Positions 9,154 through 17,553 are shown, counted from the stretch's first letter. The stretch is DNA of 51,591 bases from CAZONU01 sp965370045 (GCA_965370045.1 CBDUSI010000017.1:1-51591), one strand, 5' to 3'. The notes: generated by a model not told the origin, from the sequence alone. Made by a program: numbers and translations.

Positions 9154-9939
9154 TCAGGAGATGATCTTCAGTCTGGCCTTCAGTCCCTCAACCTTCTCCC
9201 TGAGTTCGTCCATTCCGCCGGCCGGCGCAGTCCGGTCGACGAAGCCGTATTCCTCTCCGGGCGCCGCGAGGTCCAGGTCTTCGGCCTGCGCCTCGACCTG
9301 CTCCCCGCCGCGCCTCACCAATCCGGCAAGCTTTGACAGCCGGCTGCCCAGTGCGGCCGCGAAACCGCGCCTGCCGCTCCCCGCCGCTTCCTGCCCGTTG
9401 CGAGTCAGTGTCGCCAAATGCTCGACCTCGTCCGCGTCGGTTATCTCGCTGAGGCAGCTCAGCCCGTTCTCCGCCGAGCCCACCACCAGCATGCGCCCGC
9501 CGACCTTGAGCAGGTACACGCAACGCTTGGGGTCGAGGTAGCTGCGGCCCATGAGATCCATGGCCGGGGAGCGGAACATGCTCATGGACCGCGGCGCGAA
9601 GCGCTTGGCCATCAGCATCAGCCCGCAGAGCAGGACCACCACCAAACCCAGCCAGAAGCCGGTGCGCGCCAGGCTCGACAGCGTCGAGCGCGGCGCAGCC
9701 GGCTCGGCCTCGGGCTTCCCGGCCTCGACCTTTCCGGCGGCGTCCTTCTCGCCGGAGTCATTCGGATCGAATATCTGCACCATCTGGCCGCCAGTGCCCT
9801 TCTTCGCTGGCGCCGGCGCCGGCACCGCCTTGGTCTTCCCCTCGGCGGCTCCCGCGCCCGGACCGGCCATCGCGGCCAGAAGCGCGCTCAGCAGCACGCT
9901 CATCCCCAGGCACTTCGCGGCGGTGGAGTTCGGCGTCAT
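9154..9939 (-). CDS. fliO: flagellar protein FliO
   Basis: A 261-residue protein with a signal-type N-terminus (SVLLSALLAAMAGPGAGA), a periplasmic Ala/Pro/Lys-rich linker, one membrane helix (about 93-110, GFWLGLVVVLLCGLMLMAKRF) and a conserved FliO domain (MDLMGRSYLDPKRCVYLLKV). It helps assemble FliP. The C-terminal extension (about 180-261) ends in an amphipathic helix and is longer than in most short FliO proteins. GAGGAG lies six bases before the ATG. It stands between fliN and fliP, its usual place. Confidence 0.85.
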   Translation of the reverse strand: MTPNSTAAKCLGMSVLLSALLAAMAGPGAGAAEGKTKAVPAPAPAKKGTGGQMVQIFDPNDSGEKDAAGKVEAGKPEAEPAAPRSTLSSLARTGFWLGLVVVLLCGLMLMAKRFAPRSMSMFRSPAMDLMGRSYLDPKRCVYLLKVGGRMLVVGSAENGLSCLSEITDADEVEHLATLTRNGQEAAGSGRRGFAAALGSRLSKLAGLVRRGGEQVEAQAEDLDLAAPGEEYGFVDRTAPAGGMDELREKVEGLKARLKIIS

Positions 9940-9959
9940 CGAAAGCTCCTCAGTTCCCG

Positions 9960-10427
9960 CTACTTGCCCGCGGCCAGACGATCCTTGGGCGAAAGGATCT
10001 CGGTAACGCGCACACAGAAGTAATCGTTGAGCACCAGCACCTCGCCGCGGGCCACCAGCACGTCGTTGACCAGGATGTCCACGGGGTCGCCGGCCAGCTT
10101 GTCCATCTCCACCACGGAACCCTCGGTCAGCTTGAGGATGTCCTCGACGTACATCTGCCGGCGGCCGAGTTCGATCCTGGCCTTGAGACGCACGTCGCTG
10201 AGCAGGTCGAAGGTGCCCTCCACCCCCTCGGGCGGCGGGCCCGACGCCGCCAACTCCGGGAACTGAGCCTCGGCGGGCTCTCCTCCCCCCCCCGGCCCCT
10301 CGGCCTGCGGCTCGCCGCCCTTGAGGAGGTTCTCGACCTCCTGCTGGGCCAGGGTTCCGCTTTCGGCGTCACTGGAGGCCGCCGAGAGCAGCGCGTCGAT
10401 GTCTTCCTGGTTAATTTCGTCGGGCAT
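9960..10427 (-). CDS. fliN: flagellar switch protein FliN with FliM-like N-terminal peptide
   Basis: A 155-residue C-ring protein. The C-terminal 75 residues are a SpoA/FliN domain (LSDVRLKARIELGRRQMYVE, then LVNDVLVARGEVLVLNDYFC and VRVTEIL). The N-terminus, MPDEINQEDIDALLSAA, matches the EIDALL peptide that in FliM and FliY binds phospho-CheY. Between the two is a Glu/Gly/Pro linker. I chose the ATG at 10427, with GAGGG just upstream, over one 36 bases earlier that would overlap fliL. fliM is absent from its usual place just upstream, so this protein may take on part of the CheY-contact role; that is inference. Confidence 0.9.
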   Translation of the reverse strand: MPDEINQEDIDALLSAASSDAESGTLAQQEVENLLKGGEPQAEGPGGGGEPAEAQFPELAASGPPPEGVEGTFDLLSDVRLKARIELGRRQMYVEDILKLTEGSVVEMDKLAGDPVDILVNDVLVARGEVLVLNDYFCVRVTEILSPKDRLAAGK

Positions 10428-10438
10428 GGATTCACCCT

Positions 10439-11002
10439 CTACTGCCAGAAGAACCTTCCCCAAAACACGTCATGCACCCGGCCCATCTTGTGCAGATCGT
10501 ACCTCTTGAGCTTCTTGTTGAACTCCAGCTTGAAAGTCTTGAGCAGCTGGTTCTTTATCTCACTGCTCGAGAGCTGGCCGTAATCCCTGGCGCTCATCCG
10601 GTCGATGATGATGTGCCTGAACTCCGGCTTGAGGCGGTTCACACGCGGCACGAACTCCTTTTCAAGCTCCTTGATGTCCGCCGTCTCGCCCTCTGGCGGG
10701 GCGAAGCGCACCACCACGTCCACGGTGAGCTGCTTGCGCTGCGGGCTCCCGGGCATCAGCGAGATGGAGAGAAGCACGTCCTTCATCTCCACCGGCGGTA
10801 TGTCCAACCACTCCCGGGGATGGACCTCATCGCCGCCCTGCTTGGTGTACTGGGTCGACGCCCTCTTCCCCATGATCACGACCACGGCCACCACCCCCAG
10901 CAGCAGTACCAGAACCCCGCCGGCAACCACCACCGGTCCCATCTTCCTGCCGCCGGAACGGCTCGGCGCCGCTATCTCTTCCTGTTGGGCTTCTTCAGGC
11001 AT
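10439..11002 (-). CDS. fliL: flagellar basal body-associated protein FliL
   Basis: A 187-residue single-pass inner-membrane protein that supports the stators. The membrane helix is at about 22-45 (GPVVVAGGVLVLLLGVVAVV) and the periplasmic FliL domain follows (SLMPGSPQRKQLTVDVVVRF ... KPEFRHIIIDRMSARDYGQL). The domain ends with a KKLKRYDLHKMGRVHDVFWG segment. Its ribosome site TAGGAG abuts the CTAG target duplication of the transposon upstream. Before the insertion, the motB stop codon TAG would have formed the first bases of this ribosome site. The next gene, fliN, starts 11 bases downstream. Confidence 0.92.
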   Translation of the reverse strand: MPEEAQQEEIAAPSRSGGRKMGPVVVAGGVLVLLLGVVAVVVIMGKRASTQYTKQGGDEVHPREWLDIPPVEMKDVLLSISLMPGSPQRKQLTVDVVVRFAPPEGETADIKELEKEFVPRVNRLKPEFRHIIIDRMSARDYGQLSSSEIKNQLLKTFKLEFNKKLKRYDLHKMGRVHDVFWGRFFWQ

Positions 11003-11015
11003 GACTTTCTCCTAG

Positions 11016-11283
11016 CAGGCCGTTGAAGAATGGGGCGCCGTGACGGCCGGCGCTCCCGAGCGATGCGAGGCCTGAGGGTGAGCGCGATGCCTCTGGCATC
11101 GTGCGAATCCCGAAAACGAAGCAGCGCGACGGGACCGCCTGCCGCCCGCGGCGGTTGGGGCATAACGGCCCATCTTCTTCGTCGAGAACCCGAGGAGGAT
11201 GCTTGGGCATCGACTTCGAAACCTCTCCTCGAATCTGGACCATTCTGCCTCCAATCACGGCTGCTCCATTCTTCAACGGCCTG
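11016..11283. mobile_element. 268-bp non-autonomous transposable element with CTAG target duplication
   Basis: The element begins CAGGCCGTTGAAGAATGG and ends with the exact 18-base inverted complement. Homology of the two ends continues imperfectly for about 15 more bases. It is flanked on both sides by CTAG (11012-11015 and 11284-11287), a 4-bp target duplication. It carries no plausible transposase: the longest frame across it, about 80 codons, has no recognised motif. A small perfect stem, CGATGCC-TCT-GGCATCG, lies near 11084-11100. Its right end has a second copy, about 91 percent identical over 92 bases, at 51500-51591. CTAG duplications are typical of IS5-like families; assignment to a family is inference. 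Confidence 0.85.
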
Positions 11284-11943
11284 CTAGGGCGCGAAATCGC
11301 CCAGCTCCACGATCTCCACCCGACGATTGCGCGAGTCCTCATCCTTGAACATGCTCGGCGCGGCCGGATTGTGATAGGAACACCCGGTCACGCGCAGGCG
11401 ATTCTCCTTGAGCTTGCCCTCCCGGACCAGGTAGTCGGCCACCGCCCTGGCCCGATAAAAGGACAGCTCCCACTCGTCTTCGTAGCGCGACCCCCTGGGC
11501 AGCTCGCCCTGCGAGGCGTGTCCGCGGATCTCCACCCGGTTGTGGTAGCCGGTGAGGCCGTCGGCGGCCTCCCCGAGTACCCGCCGCCCCCGGGGCAAGA
11601 GCTCCGCGCTGCCCCTCTTGAAGAGCACATGCCCGCCGACCACTATCTTCTTTCCGTCCGGGAAGTTCAGCACCAGCACCTCGGGCCCGGTGATGGCCTC
11701 CTCCAGCGCGGCCTTGCGGTGGCGCGCGAAGCTGGTGGCGCTCCTCAGACCCATCGCCCCGCCCACCGCCGGCTGGCGGTTGAAGGCCTTGCTGATCTCC
11801 CGCAGCACCTTGCGGGCCTTGTCCGAACGCACCTCGGAGAGGGCAAAGAGCATGACGAAGAAGGCCATGCACTGAGTGATCATGTCCCCGTAGGTCAGAC
11901 ACCAGAGCGGTGCGGTGATCTCTTGGGGTTCCTTCTTCGCCAT
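11284..11943 (-). CDS. motB: flagellar motor stator protein MotB
   Basis: A 219-residue stator subunit. The single membrane helix (about 20-36) carries the ion-binding aspartate, D20, in WCLTYGDMITQCMAFFVMLF. The C-terminal half is an OmpA-like peptidoglycan-binding domain (VEIRGHASQGELP ... DSRNRRVEIV). It is shorter than many MotB proteins. Its TAG stop codon lies inside the left-hand copy of the CTAG target duplication, so the transposon inserted exactly at the stop codon without altering the protein. motA lies 22 bases upstream. Confidence 0.93.
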   Translation of the reverse strand: MAKKEPQEITAPLWCLTYGDMITQCMAFFVMLFALSEVRSDKARKVLREISKAFNRQPAVGGAMGLRSATSFARHRKAALEEAITGPEVLVLNFPDGKKIVVGGHVLFKRGSAELLPRGRRVLGEAADGLTGYHNRVEIRGHASQGELPRGSRYEDEWELSFYRARAVADYLVREGKLKENRLRVTGCSYHNPAAPSMFKDEDSRNRRVEIVELGDFAP

Positions 11944-11965
11944 CGACGTGTCCTCTTCTCGTCCC

Positions 11966-12754
11966 TTACCGCCGGCTCTCCACCGCCCGCATGCCCGGCG
12001 GCAGGAAGATGCGCAGTTTCTGCTCCACGATTCTCGGATTGTCGCCGGACTGGATGGCCAGCACGCCGCGGACCACGATGCTGCGCATGAGCATCTCCGC
12101 GTCCTGCTTGCCGATCAGCTTGTCGGCCACGGGGTTGAACACGTAGTTGGCCAGCAATGCCCCGTAGAAAGTGGTCACCAGGGCCACGGCCATGCCCTGC
12201 CCGATGGCCGCGGGGTCAGAGTCCGCACCCAGGCCCTTCAACATCAGGATGAGCCCGAGGACCGTGCCGATCATTCCCCAGGCCGGCGCGTACTTGGTCA
12301 TGCACTCAAAGAGTCTGCGTCCCGAGCTGTGGCGATCACCAAGCGTCTCCAACTCCGTGTTCATGATCTGCTCGATGAGTTCCGGATCAGTGCCGTCCAC
12401 CGCCAGTTGGATGCCCCGGACCAGGAACTCGTCGTCGAGGTCCTCGGTGACGCCCTCCAGCGCCAGGATGCCGTCGCGCCTGGCCACCTCCGCGAACTGC
12501 ACCAGCTTGTTGATGAGTTCCACGGGCGAGTCCTTGCGGCTCTTGAGGGCAATCATGAAGACCCTGGGGATGCGCAGGAGGTCCTTCAGCGGGAAGCTGA
12601 TGGCAACCGCCCCGAACAGCCCGCCGCCCACGATCATCATCGACGGCGCGTTTACGAACGCCCAGAAGTTGTCCATCTTGAATTCGCCGGTGACGATCCC
12701 GTAGAAGACGAAGAAGGCCCCGATGACCAGTCCGGCTATGGTCGCAATGTCCAT
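11966..12754 (-). CDS. motA: flagellar motor stator protein MotA
   Basis: A 262-residue membrane protein with four hydrophobic segments (about 4-22, 34-55, 160-180 and 195-212). The large cytoplasmic loop between the second and third contains the charged residues that contact FliG (KSRKDSPVELINKLVQFAEV, and ELETLGDRHSSG). The third and fourth helices hold the conserved PAWGMIGTVLGLILML and MAVALVTTFYGALLAN motifs. It forms the ion-conducting stator with MotB, immediately downstream. Confidence 0.95.
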   Translation of the reverse strand: MDIATIAGLVIGAFFVFYGIVTGEFKMDNFWAFVNAPSMMIVGGGLFGAVAISFPLKDLLRIPRVFMIALKSRKDSPVELINKLVQFAEVARRDGILALEGVTEDLDDEFLVRGIQLAVDGTDPELIEQIMNTELETLGDRHSSGRRLFECMTKYAPAWGMIGTVLGLILMLKGLGADSDPAAIGQGMAVALVTTFYGALLANYVFNPVADKLIGKQDAEMLMRSIVVRGVLAIQSGDNPRIVEQKLRIFLPPGMRAVESRR

Positions 12755-12765
12755 CGACCGCTCTC

Positions 12766-12960
12766 CTAAAGCCCCGGTATCCAGCGGATCAAGCGCGCGT
12801 ACTCAATGGCCCTGCCGACCACCTCGTCGGCACCCTCCTTGACCAGGATCTTCTCGTTGTCCCTCAGGGTGATCACCGTGTCCGGCGTCTCCTCGACGAA
12901 CTTGATGAGCTCGGCGTTGACCACCAGGGGCCTGTCGTTAAGTCTGGTCAACCGAATCAT
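12766..12960 (-). CDS. flbD: flagellar FlbD family protein
   Basis: A 64-residue protein of the short FlbD family. MIRLTRLNDRPLVVNAELIK, then VEETPDTVITLRDNEKILVK and a C-terminal helix match the family along its full length. The role is not well established; the gene sits between flgE and motA in many non-enteric clusters, as here. It is cytoplasmic by sequence and 11 bases upstream of motA. It is unrelated to the Caulobacter transcription factor of the same name. Confidence 0.93.
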   Translation of the reverse strand: MIRLTRLNDRPLVVNAELIKFVEETPDTVITLRDNEKILVKEGADEVVGRAIEYARLIRWIPGL

Positions 12961-13033
12961 CCCGTCTCACTCTCTTCCTGGCCTCCGGCCCCGGGCGACC
13001 TCAAAGCCGCCCGGGACCGGCTCAGGCTCGCGC

Positions 13034-14722
13034 TTACCGCGTCAGGTTAATCAGCTCTACCAGCATCTGGTCGCTGGCCGTAATCGTCCGGGCGTTGGCC
13101 TGGAAGCCCCTCTGGGTCACGATCATGTCCGTGAATTCCTTGGCGATGTCCACGTTGGAGCTCTCCAGCGTGCCGGCGCGGATGGCCCCCCGGCCGCCGC
13201 CCCCGGCCTCGCCGTCCTGGGCCAGGCCGGAGTTGCGCCCGGCGCTGAACATGTTCTGGGCATCGCGCAGCAGCCCGTTGTTGTTGGCGAAGCGGGTTAC
13301 GGCCACCCTGCCCAGGTCCTCGCTGAGGCCATTGGTGAACAGGCCCGAGACGGTGCCGTCCTCGGAGATCCCGTAGTTGGTCAGTACACCCATCGGCGCC
13401 CCGTCCTGCGAGCGGACGTTGAACTCGGAGCCCAGCACGTTGGAGAACTGGGTCATGAGCTCGAAGTCGGGATCGATCACCAGTTGGGTGACCACGCCCA
13501 TCAGGTTCAGGTCGATCCGGAACTGGTCGCCGGACTCGCTCAGGAACTGGCCCTCGTTGTCGTAAACCACCGTGCCGACGCCCACCGCCAGGTCCAGGTC
13601 GGTGTCGTCCACGGCATCGGCGTACCACCGCCAGGTGGAACTGGCGTTGTCGCGCGCGACCATGCTCATGGTCAGCGTCACCAGGTGCTCGTTGCCCAGC
13701 GAGTCGTAGACGACCGCGCTGGTCACCGCGCTCTCACCGTCGGCCGCCTGCGTCGTGTTGAAGATGCCGGTGGTGATGTTGTTGTGGGTGAACTCCAGCT
13801 GGCTGATCTCGTTGAGCGTTCCGGCATTGCTGTTGACCAGCCAGGTGGAAGAAGCGCCATCAAAGTTAGCCCTGGCAGCGGCATCGACGCCTCCTCCGAC
13901 GACGGTCTGCAGACCCAGGACGTTATCGATACGGGTCGCAAGGACGTTCAGGTTGTCCGTCGCCAGGTGGACGACGTCTTCGCTGATGGTCCGGTTGCCC
14001 TTGACAGCGCTGATGGTGATCGTGTCGTTGTTGTTCAAGCCGGGGAACAGCAACTGCCAGCCTGATCCGTCGTTGTATTGGACAGCGTTCACCAAAGTGG
14101 CACCAGTCGCCGGCGTGCCGGCCCCATCGGAAGCCAGCGGGAACGAGGTCAGTTCGCCGTTCTGACTGGCCTCGACGCCCGAAGAATTCACGTTGCCGGT
14201 GTAGAAGACGTTGTCGGTCTCCTTGGCGATACGCTTCTCGCCCAGCGGGACGACTATCGCCTCGGTGTTCCGGGTGGTGTCGATGATGTTGTTGGCGTCG
14301 GCGTTCCAGCCGTGGACCATGAAGCCGTTGGCGGTCAAGAGATCCCCGTTCTGGCCGATGCTGAAGGCCCCGTCGCGGGTGTAGCGCACCACGTCCCCGG
14401 CGACCACCTTGAAAAAGCCGTCGCCCTCCATGGCCAGGTCGCTCTGCCTGCCGGTGGCCTCCAGGCCGCCCTGGCCGAACTCCTGCACCACCGTGGCCAC
14501 CTGCATGCCCAGGCCCATCTGCAGCGGGTTGACGCCGCCGCGCACGCCGTCCGGGGCCTGGCCTCCGCGGATGGTCTGGCTGAGCACGTCCTGAAAGCGC
14601 AGGACGCTCCGCTTGTAGCCCACCGTGTTGATGTTGGCCAGGTTGTTACCCACGTTGTCCAGCCTGGTCTGGTGATTGATCAGACCGGAAATTGCCGAAA
14701 ACAGTGATTGACTGAGAGCCAT
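13034..14722 (-). CDS. flgE: flagellar hook protein FlgE
   Basis: A 562-residue hook subunit. The N-terminal rod-type motif is intact (LFSAISGLINHQTRLDNVGN, then LANINTVGYKRS), as is the C-terminal one (NVDIAKEFTDMIVTQRGFQA, then SDQMLVELINL). The middle (about 140-470) is the variable hook domain and is long, making the protein larger than the enteric FlgE of about 400 residues. The base composition of the middle is less GC-biased than its flanks, as is common for surface-exposed hook segments. It ends 73 bases upstream of flbD. The upstream gap of 147 bases holds a hairpin. Confidence 0.95.
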   Translation of the reverse strand: MALSQSLFSAISGLINHQTRLDNVGNNLANINTVGYKRSVLRFQDVLSQTIRGGQAPDGVRGGVNPLQMGLGMQVATVVQEFGQGGLEATGRQSDLAMEGDGFFKVVAGDVVRYTRDGAFSIGQNGDLLTANGFMVHGWNADANNIIDTTRNTEAIVVPLGEKRIAKETDNVFYTGNVNSSGVEASQNGELTSFPLASDGAGTPATGATLVNAVQYNDGSGWQLLFPGLNNNDTITISAVKGNRTISEDVVHLATDNLNVLATRIDNVLGLQTVVGGGVDAAARANFDGASSTWLVNSNAGTLNEISQLEFTHNNITTGIFNTTQAADGESAVTSAVVYDSLGNEHLVTLTMSMVARDNASSTWRWYADAVDDTDLDLAVGVGTVVYDNEGQFLSESGDQFRIDLNLMGVVTQLVIDPDFELMTQFSNVLGSEFNVRSQDGAPMGVLTNYGISEDGTVSGLFTNGLSEDLGRVAVTRFANNNGLLRDAQNMFSAGRNSGLAQDGEAGGGGRGAIRAGTLESSNVDIAKEFTDMIVTQRGFQANARTITASDQMLVELINLTR

Positions 14723-14803
14723 GACTAATCCTCCTGCCCGTCGTTGTCTGAGTTCTCCGTTGCGCGACCGCCTCTGTCGTTCAGCGGCCGGCGGGCCTCA
14801 CGC

Positions 14804-14840
14804 GGAACGGCCCCAGGCCGTTCTTGGGCCTGCCCGTTCC
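14804..14840 (-). other. imperfect hairpin upstream of flgE
   Basis: The 147-base gap between flgE and the gene before it contains an inverted repeat. GGAACGG and CAGGCC on one side pair with GGCCTG and CCGTTCC on the other, with a 7-base loop and a small internal mismatch. There is no T-run after it, so it does not look like a complete intrinsic terminator. It might shape or stabilise the transcript between the early and hook genes. Confidence 0.4.
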
Positions 14841-14869
14841 CGCGCGTCCAACCCGTATTCCTCAGCGTT

Positions 14870-15265
14870 CTACTCATTGGGCACCACCACTGCGGCGTCG
14901 ATACCGGTAATGACGCCCGCTTCCATGCGCGAGCTGTCCAGGGCGGTTATCACCGTGCGGTTGGGCACGCTGACGATGAACCCCAGGTTGCCCATGAGCA
15001 GCAGTGCCTCACGCGCACCTCGTTTTCCCGCTTCGCTGGTCGCTTCGGCCAGGCGCCCGCGCTGAGCGTCGCTCAGCGGGATATCCCGGCTGTCCAGGCG
15101 CGCCTGCGCGTGCTTGCTGAAGCGCAGACCCTCCTGCAGCCGGGCGTCCAGGGCCTTGGCGAAGTCCGTCCCGGACCCGGCCCGGCTCTTTGTGAGCGAG
15201 TGGCCCGCCCCGGCGGCTGCGCCCGGGGCTCTGGCGACCGGAAGCGACATCTGCTCTCCCGGCAC
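14870..15265 (-). CDS. flagellar operon protein, TIGR02530-like
   Basis: A 131-residue protein. Its middle, FSKHAQARLDSRDIPLSDAQ, is the signature of a short flagellar-operon family (TIGR02530/DUF3766-like) found between flgD and flgE. The C-terminal half (ALLLMGNLGFIVSVPNRTVI, then ALDSSRMEAGVITGIDAAVV) matches the same family. The start is a GTG with AGGAGG nine bases upstream, one base after the flgD stop. The function is not known; position suggests a role in hook assembly. Confidence 0.85.
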   Translation of the reverse strand: MPGEQMSLPVARAPGAAAGAGHSLTKSRAGSGTDFAKALDARLQEGLRFSKHAQARLDSRDIPLSDAQRGRLAEATSEAGKRGAREALLLMGNLGFIVSVPNRTVITALDSSRMEAGVITGIDAAVVVPNE

Positions 15266-15266
15266 G

Positions 15267-15689
15267 TTACTGCACCTCCTCCCTTATTTCCTGGATCTCG
15301 TTGAGGCCCACTTCCACGCCGTCCACCACTACCTTGACCACGCCGTCGGTGATCACCACCTTCTCCACCAGTCCGCTCATCGGGAAGCCATCCTGGACCG
15401 CGGTGATGTGCTTGCCGACCAGCGCGCTGGCCGCGCCCAGGCTCTGGGCCAGGAGCAGGTTCTTGGTGTTGGCCGAGGTCTCGATCTGCTCCTGTAGAGA
15501 CTGGAACTGGGCCAGCTGGGTCAAGAAGGCCTCGTTGCTCATCGGTTCCAGCGGGTCCTGGTTCTGCAGCTGAGTGACCATCAGTTGCAGGAAATGGTCA
15601 CTGGTCAGTTTCGAATCTCCGATGGCGCCTCGGGTAGCGGCGGCTATGGAGTCGCTCGCCCCGGTTACGCCTGCTATTGCTGTAGGCAT
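15267..15689 (-). CDS. flgD: hook assembly scaffold protein FlgD (short form)
   Basis: A 140-residue FlgD that caps the growing hook. The conserved N-terminal part is clear: FLQLMVTQLQNQDPLEPMSN, EAFLTQLAQFQSLQEQIE and AASALVGKHI. It ends soon after a short beta-rich stretch (VEKVVITDGVVKVVVDGVEV) and lacks the FLG-like and tudor-like domains of the longer enteric protein, as in many gram-positive and deep-branching flagellar systems. It lies between fliK and the TIGR02530-like gene. Confidence 0.92.
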   Translation of the reverse strand: MPTAIAGVTGASDSIAAATRGAIGDSKLTSDHFLQLMVTQLQNQDPLEPMSNEAFLTQLAQFQSLQEQIETSANTKNLLLAQSLGAASALVGKHITAVQDGFPMSGLVEKVVITDGVVKVVVDGVEVGLNEIQEIREEVQ

Positions 15690-15706
15690 TGCCTCACCTG
15701 CCTTTC

Positions 15707-17503
15707 CTATGCCCAGTATTCCACCGAGCCGCCTTCGGCCCGGAGCGCAGTGGACCTGGCCAGTAGAACATCGGCGGACTCCTCCGCTTCTGCCTGGCCT
15801 CCCCCTCCATTGGCCGGCCCGTCGGAACCGGTGCCCGGTCCCTGCTGTTCTCCGGCCTCGTGGCCCGAGCTCTGTACGTCGAGCCCTTCCACGCTGATTC
15901 CCTGTGCGGACAGCGCCGCCCGCAACTGGGGCATGCTGTTCTGGAACAGCTCCTTTACCGCCTCGTTCTCAACCTGGAAGCTGATCGCCAGTCCCCCGTC
16001 CTTGAGGTCCATGACCACGCTCATGCGTCCCAGGCTCAGCGGGTCCAGGCGAAGCTCGAACCTGGAAACGCCCTTCTGCACGTTCAACCGCGCCGAGCGG
16101 ACCACCTGGTCCATGACCGCCTCGCGCTTGATGGCGGCCTCAGGGCTCCGCGCCGTCTCCGCGACGGACCGCCCTTCCGCGACCTCCGCGGCCGGGGCCG
16201 TCCTGCCCGCGCTGGCCGCTGCCAACGCCTCCTCGGCGCCGGACTTGCCAACTACCGGCGCCTGGACCGTCTCCGGCCCCCTGGGAACCTCCGGGGTCTT
16301 CTCCGGGACGCTCCCGGCTGCCGGATCCTGAACCGCCGGCTGAGCCGGACGGACGTCCTTCCGCTCCGTCTCGATCTGCCGCTCGGCCGTCTCATTGCCC
16401 GCCGGGCGGGCCTGCGGGGCTTCCTTGGCGCGCGCCGCTTCGGGCTGCGCGCCGCGCTCGACCTCATCCTTGGACGTGGCAACCGGAGCCTTGGGGGCCT
16501 CCGCCTTCGCCTCGCCGCGGTCCGGAGCTTCGAGCGCCTCCGTCTTTGGTGCGACTTCCTCGTGCGCGCCCGCGTTCTGGCTTACAGGCTGCGCCTTCTT
16601 GCCGGCATCGGCTGCCTCGGTCGTCTCAGCGATGTCCTGCCGGGCGACGACCTCGCCACCCAACTGTGCGAGCTTCGACTCCACCTCGGTAGCTCTGCCG
16701 TCATCGGCCGCCGGCACCGCCTCCACGGCAACCTGCCCTTCACTTTTCTGAACGGGCGGCACGGACGCTTGCGCCTCGATCTGTGCTTCGGCCTGTGCGC
16801 CGACCTGTGCGCCGACCTGTGCGCCGACCTGTGCGCCGACCTGTGGGCCTTCACTTGCCGCCGCGACGGGCTGGTCCGCAACCGGCACCTTTACCGCCGG
16901 CGCGCTTTCAACTTGTGGAACCAGCTTCTCGCCAGCGCCGTCGACTGGCGCCGGGACTTCGATTCCGGGCACGCTCCCGGCGCGCGGGACTTCGGCGTCC
17001 AGCCCCATTTCCAGCCTCGGCCCGACGGGTAATGCCGTCTCGACACTCACCGCCCGGCTCACTGCCTGCATCTCGACCGCGCCGGCCTCCTCGGCAACCA
17101 GGACATGCAGCGCCAGGTCCACGGCCGGTGCAACGCTAACCAGGGCCTGAGCTGCCACTGCCACCGCGACCTCCGCCTGGTTCTCGGCGGGCAGTTCCTC
17201 GGTGGGCTCTTCCTCCTTCCCCGCCGTCGGAGTTGTCACGGCTTCCTCTGCCGCTTCGCCGACGCTCCCCCCCTCATTGACAGGGGCTTCTGTCTCGTCG
17301 GCGCTCTCGACCGCTTCCGATGCGGGCTGCGCTTCGACGGGCTCTTCCGCCGCCGACACGCTGGTCCCCTGGGCACAGAGCACGTTCTGGAGCACGGCAT
17401 CAAAAGCCCCTCGCTCCGGGGCCTCCGGGGCCTCCGCCGCCAGCCCGCCTCCACCCGCGGGTACTGCTTCCCTTGCGGGACTTATGTTCGGAATGTCCAG
17501 CAT
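15707..17503 (-). CDS. fliK: flagellar hook-length control protein FliK
   Basis: A 598-residue secreted molecular ruler. The C-terminal substrate-switch domain (about 455-560) carries FELRLDPLSLGRMSVVMDLK and VKELFQNSMPQLRAALSAQG. The long N-terminal part is low-complexity and rich in Ala, Glu, Pro and Val, as usual for FliK, with a tandem Q-V-G-A repeat near residues 220-240. I chose the ATG at 17503 because GGAGG lies eight bases upstream; a GTG three codons earlier would overlap that ribosome site. A small membrane-protein gene lies just upstream and flgD just downstream. Confidence 0.9.
   Translation of the reverse strand: MLDIPNISPAREAVPAGGGGLAAEAPEAPERGAFDAVLQNVLCAQGTSVSAAEEPVEAQPASEAVESADETEAPVNEGGSVGEAAEEAVTTPTAGKEEEPTEELPAENQAEVAVAVAAQALVSVAPAVDLALHVLVAEEAGAVEMQAVSRAVSVETALPVGPRLEMGLDAEVPRAGSVPGIEVPAPVDGAGEKLVPQVESAPAVKVPVADQPVAAASEGPQVGAQVGAQVGAQVGAQAEAQIEAQASVPPVQKSEGQVAVEAVPAADDGRATEVESKLAQLGGEVVARQDIAETTEAADAGKKAQPVSQNAGAHEEVAPKTEALEAPDRGEAKAEAPKAPVATSKDEVERGAQPEAARAKEAPQARPAGNETAERQIETERKDVRPAQPAVQDPAAGSVPEKTPEVPRGPETVQAPVVGKSGAEEALAAASAGRTAPAAEVAEGRSVAETARSPEAAIKREAVMDQVVRSARLNVQKGVSRFELRLDPLSLGRMSVVMDLKDGGLAISFQVENEAVKELFQNSMPQLRAALSAQGISVEGLDVQSSGHEAGEQQGPGTGSDGPANGGGGQAEAEESADVLLARSTALRAEGGSVEYWA
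16792..16839. repeat. four exact 12-bp tandem units inside fliK
   Basis: Four adjacent copies of cctgtgcgccga, with degenerate copies on both sides. On the coding strand they encode repeated Gly-Ala-Gln-Val. The period is a multiple of three, so gain or loss of units would change ruler length by four residues without a frameshift. Confidence 0.85.
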
Positions 17504-17553
17504 CTTTCTCACCTCCCTTCTCCTTTATCCAGGGCCGCCGGGAAACGCCTACC

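Noticed and set aside
11016..11283. A coding gene in the motB-fliL gap
   Set aside because: Frames through it have no motif, run across the transposon ends and are Arg/Ser/Pro-rich. The inverted ends and target duplication explain the sequence better.
14804..14840. Intrinsic terminator before flgE
   Set aside because: Stem is imperfect and has no T-run; kept only as a hairpin.
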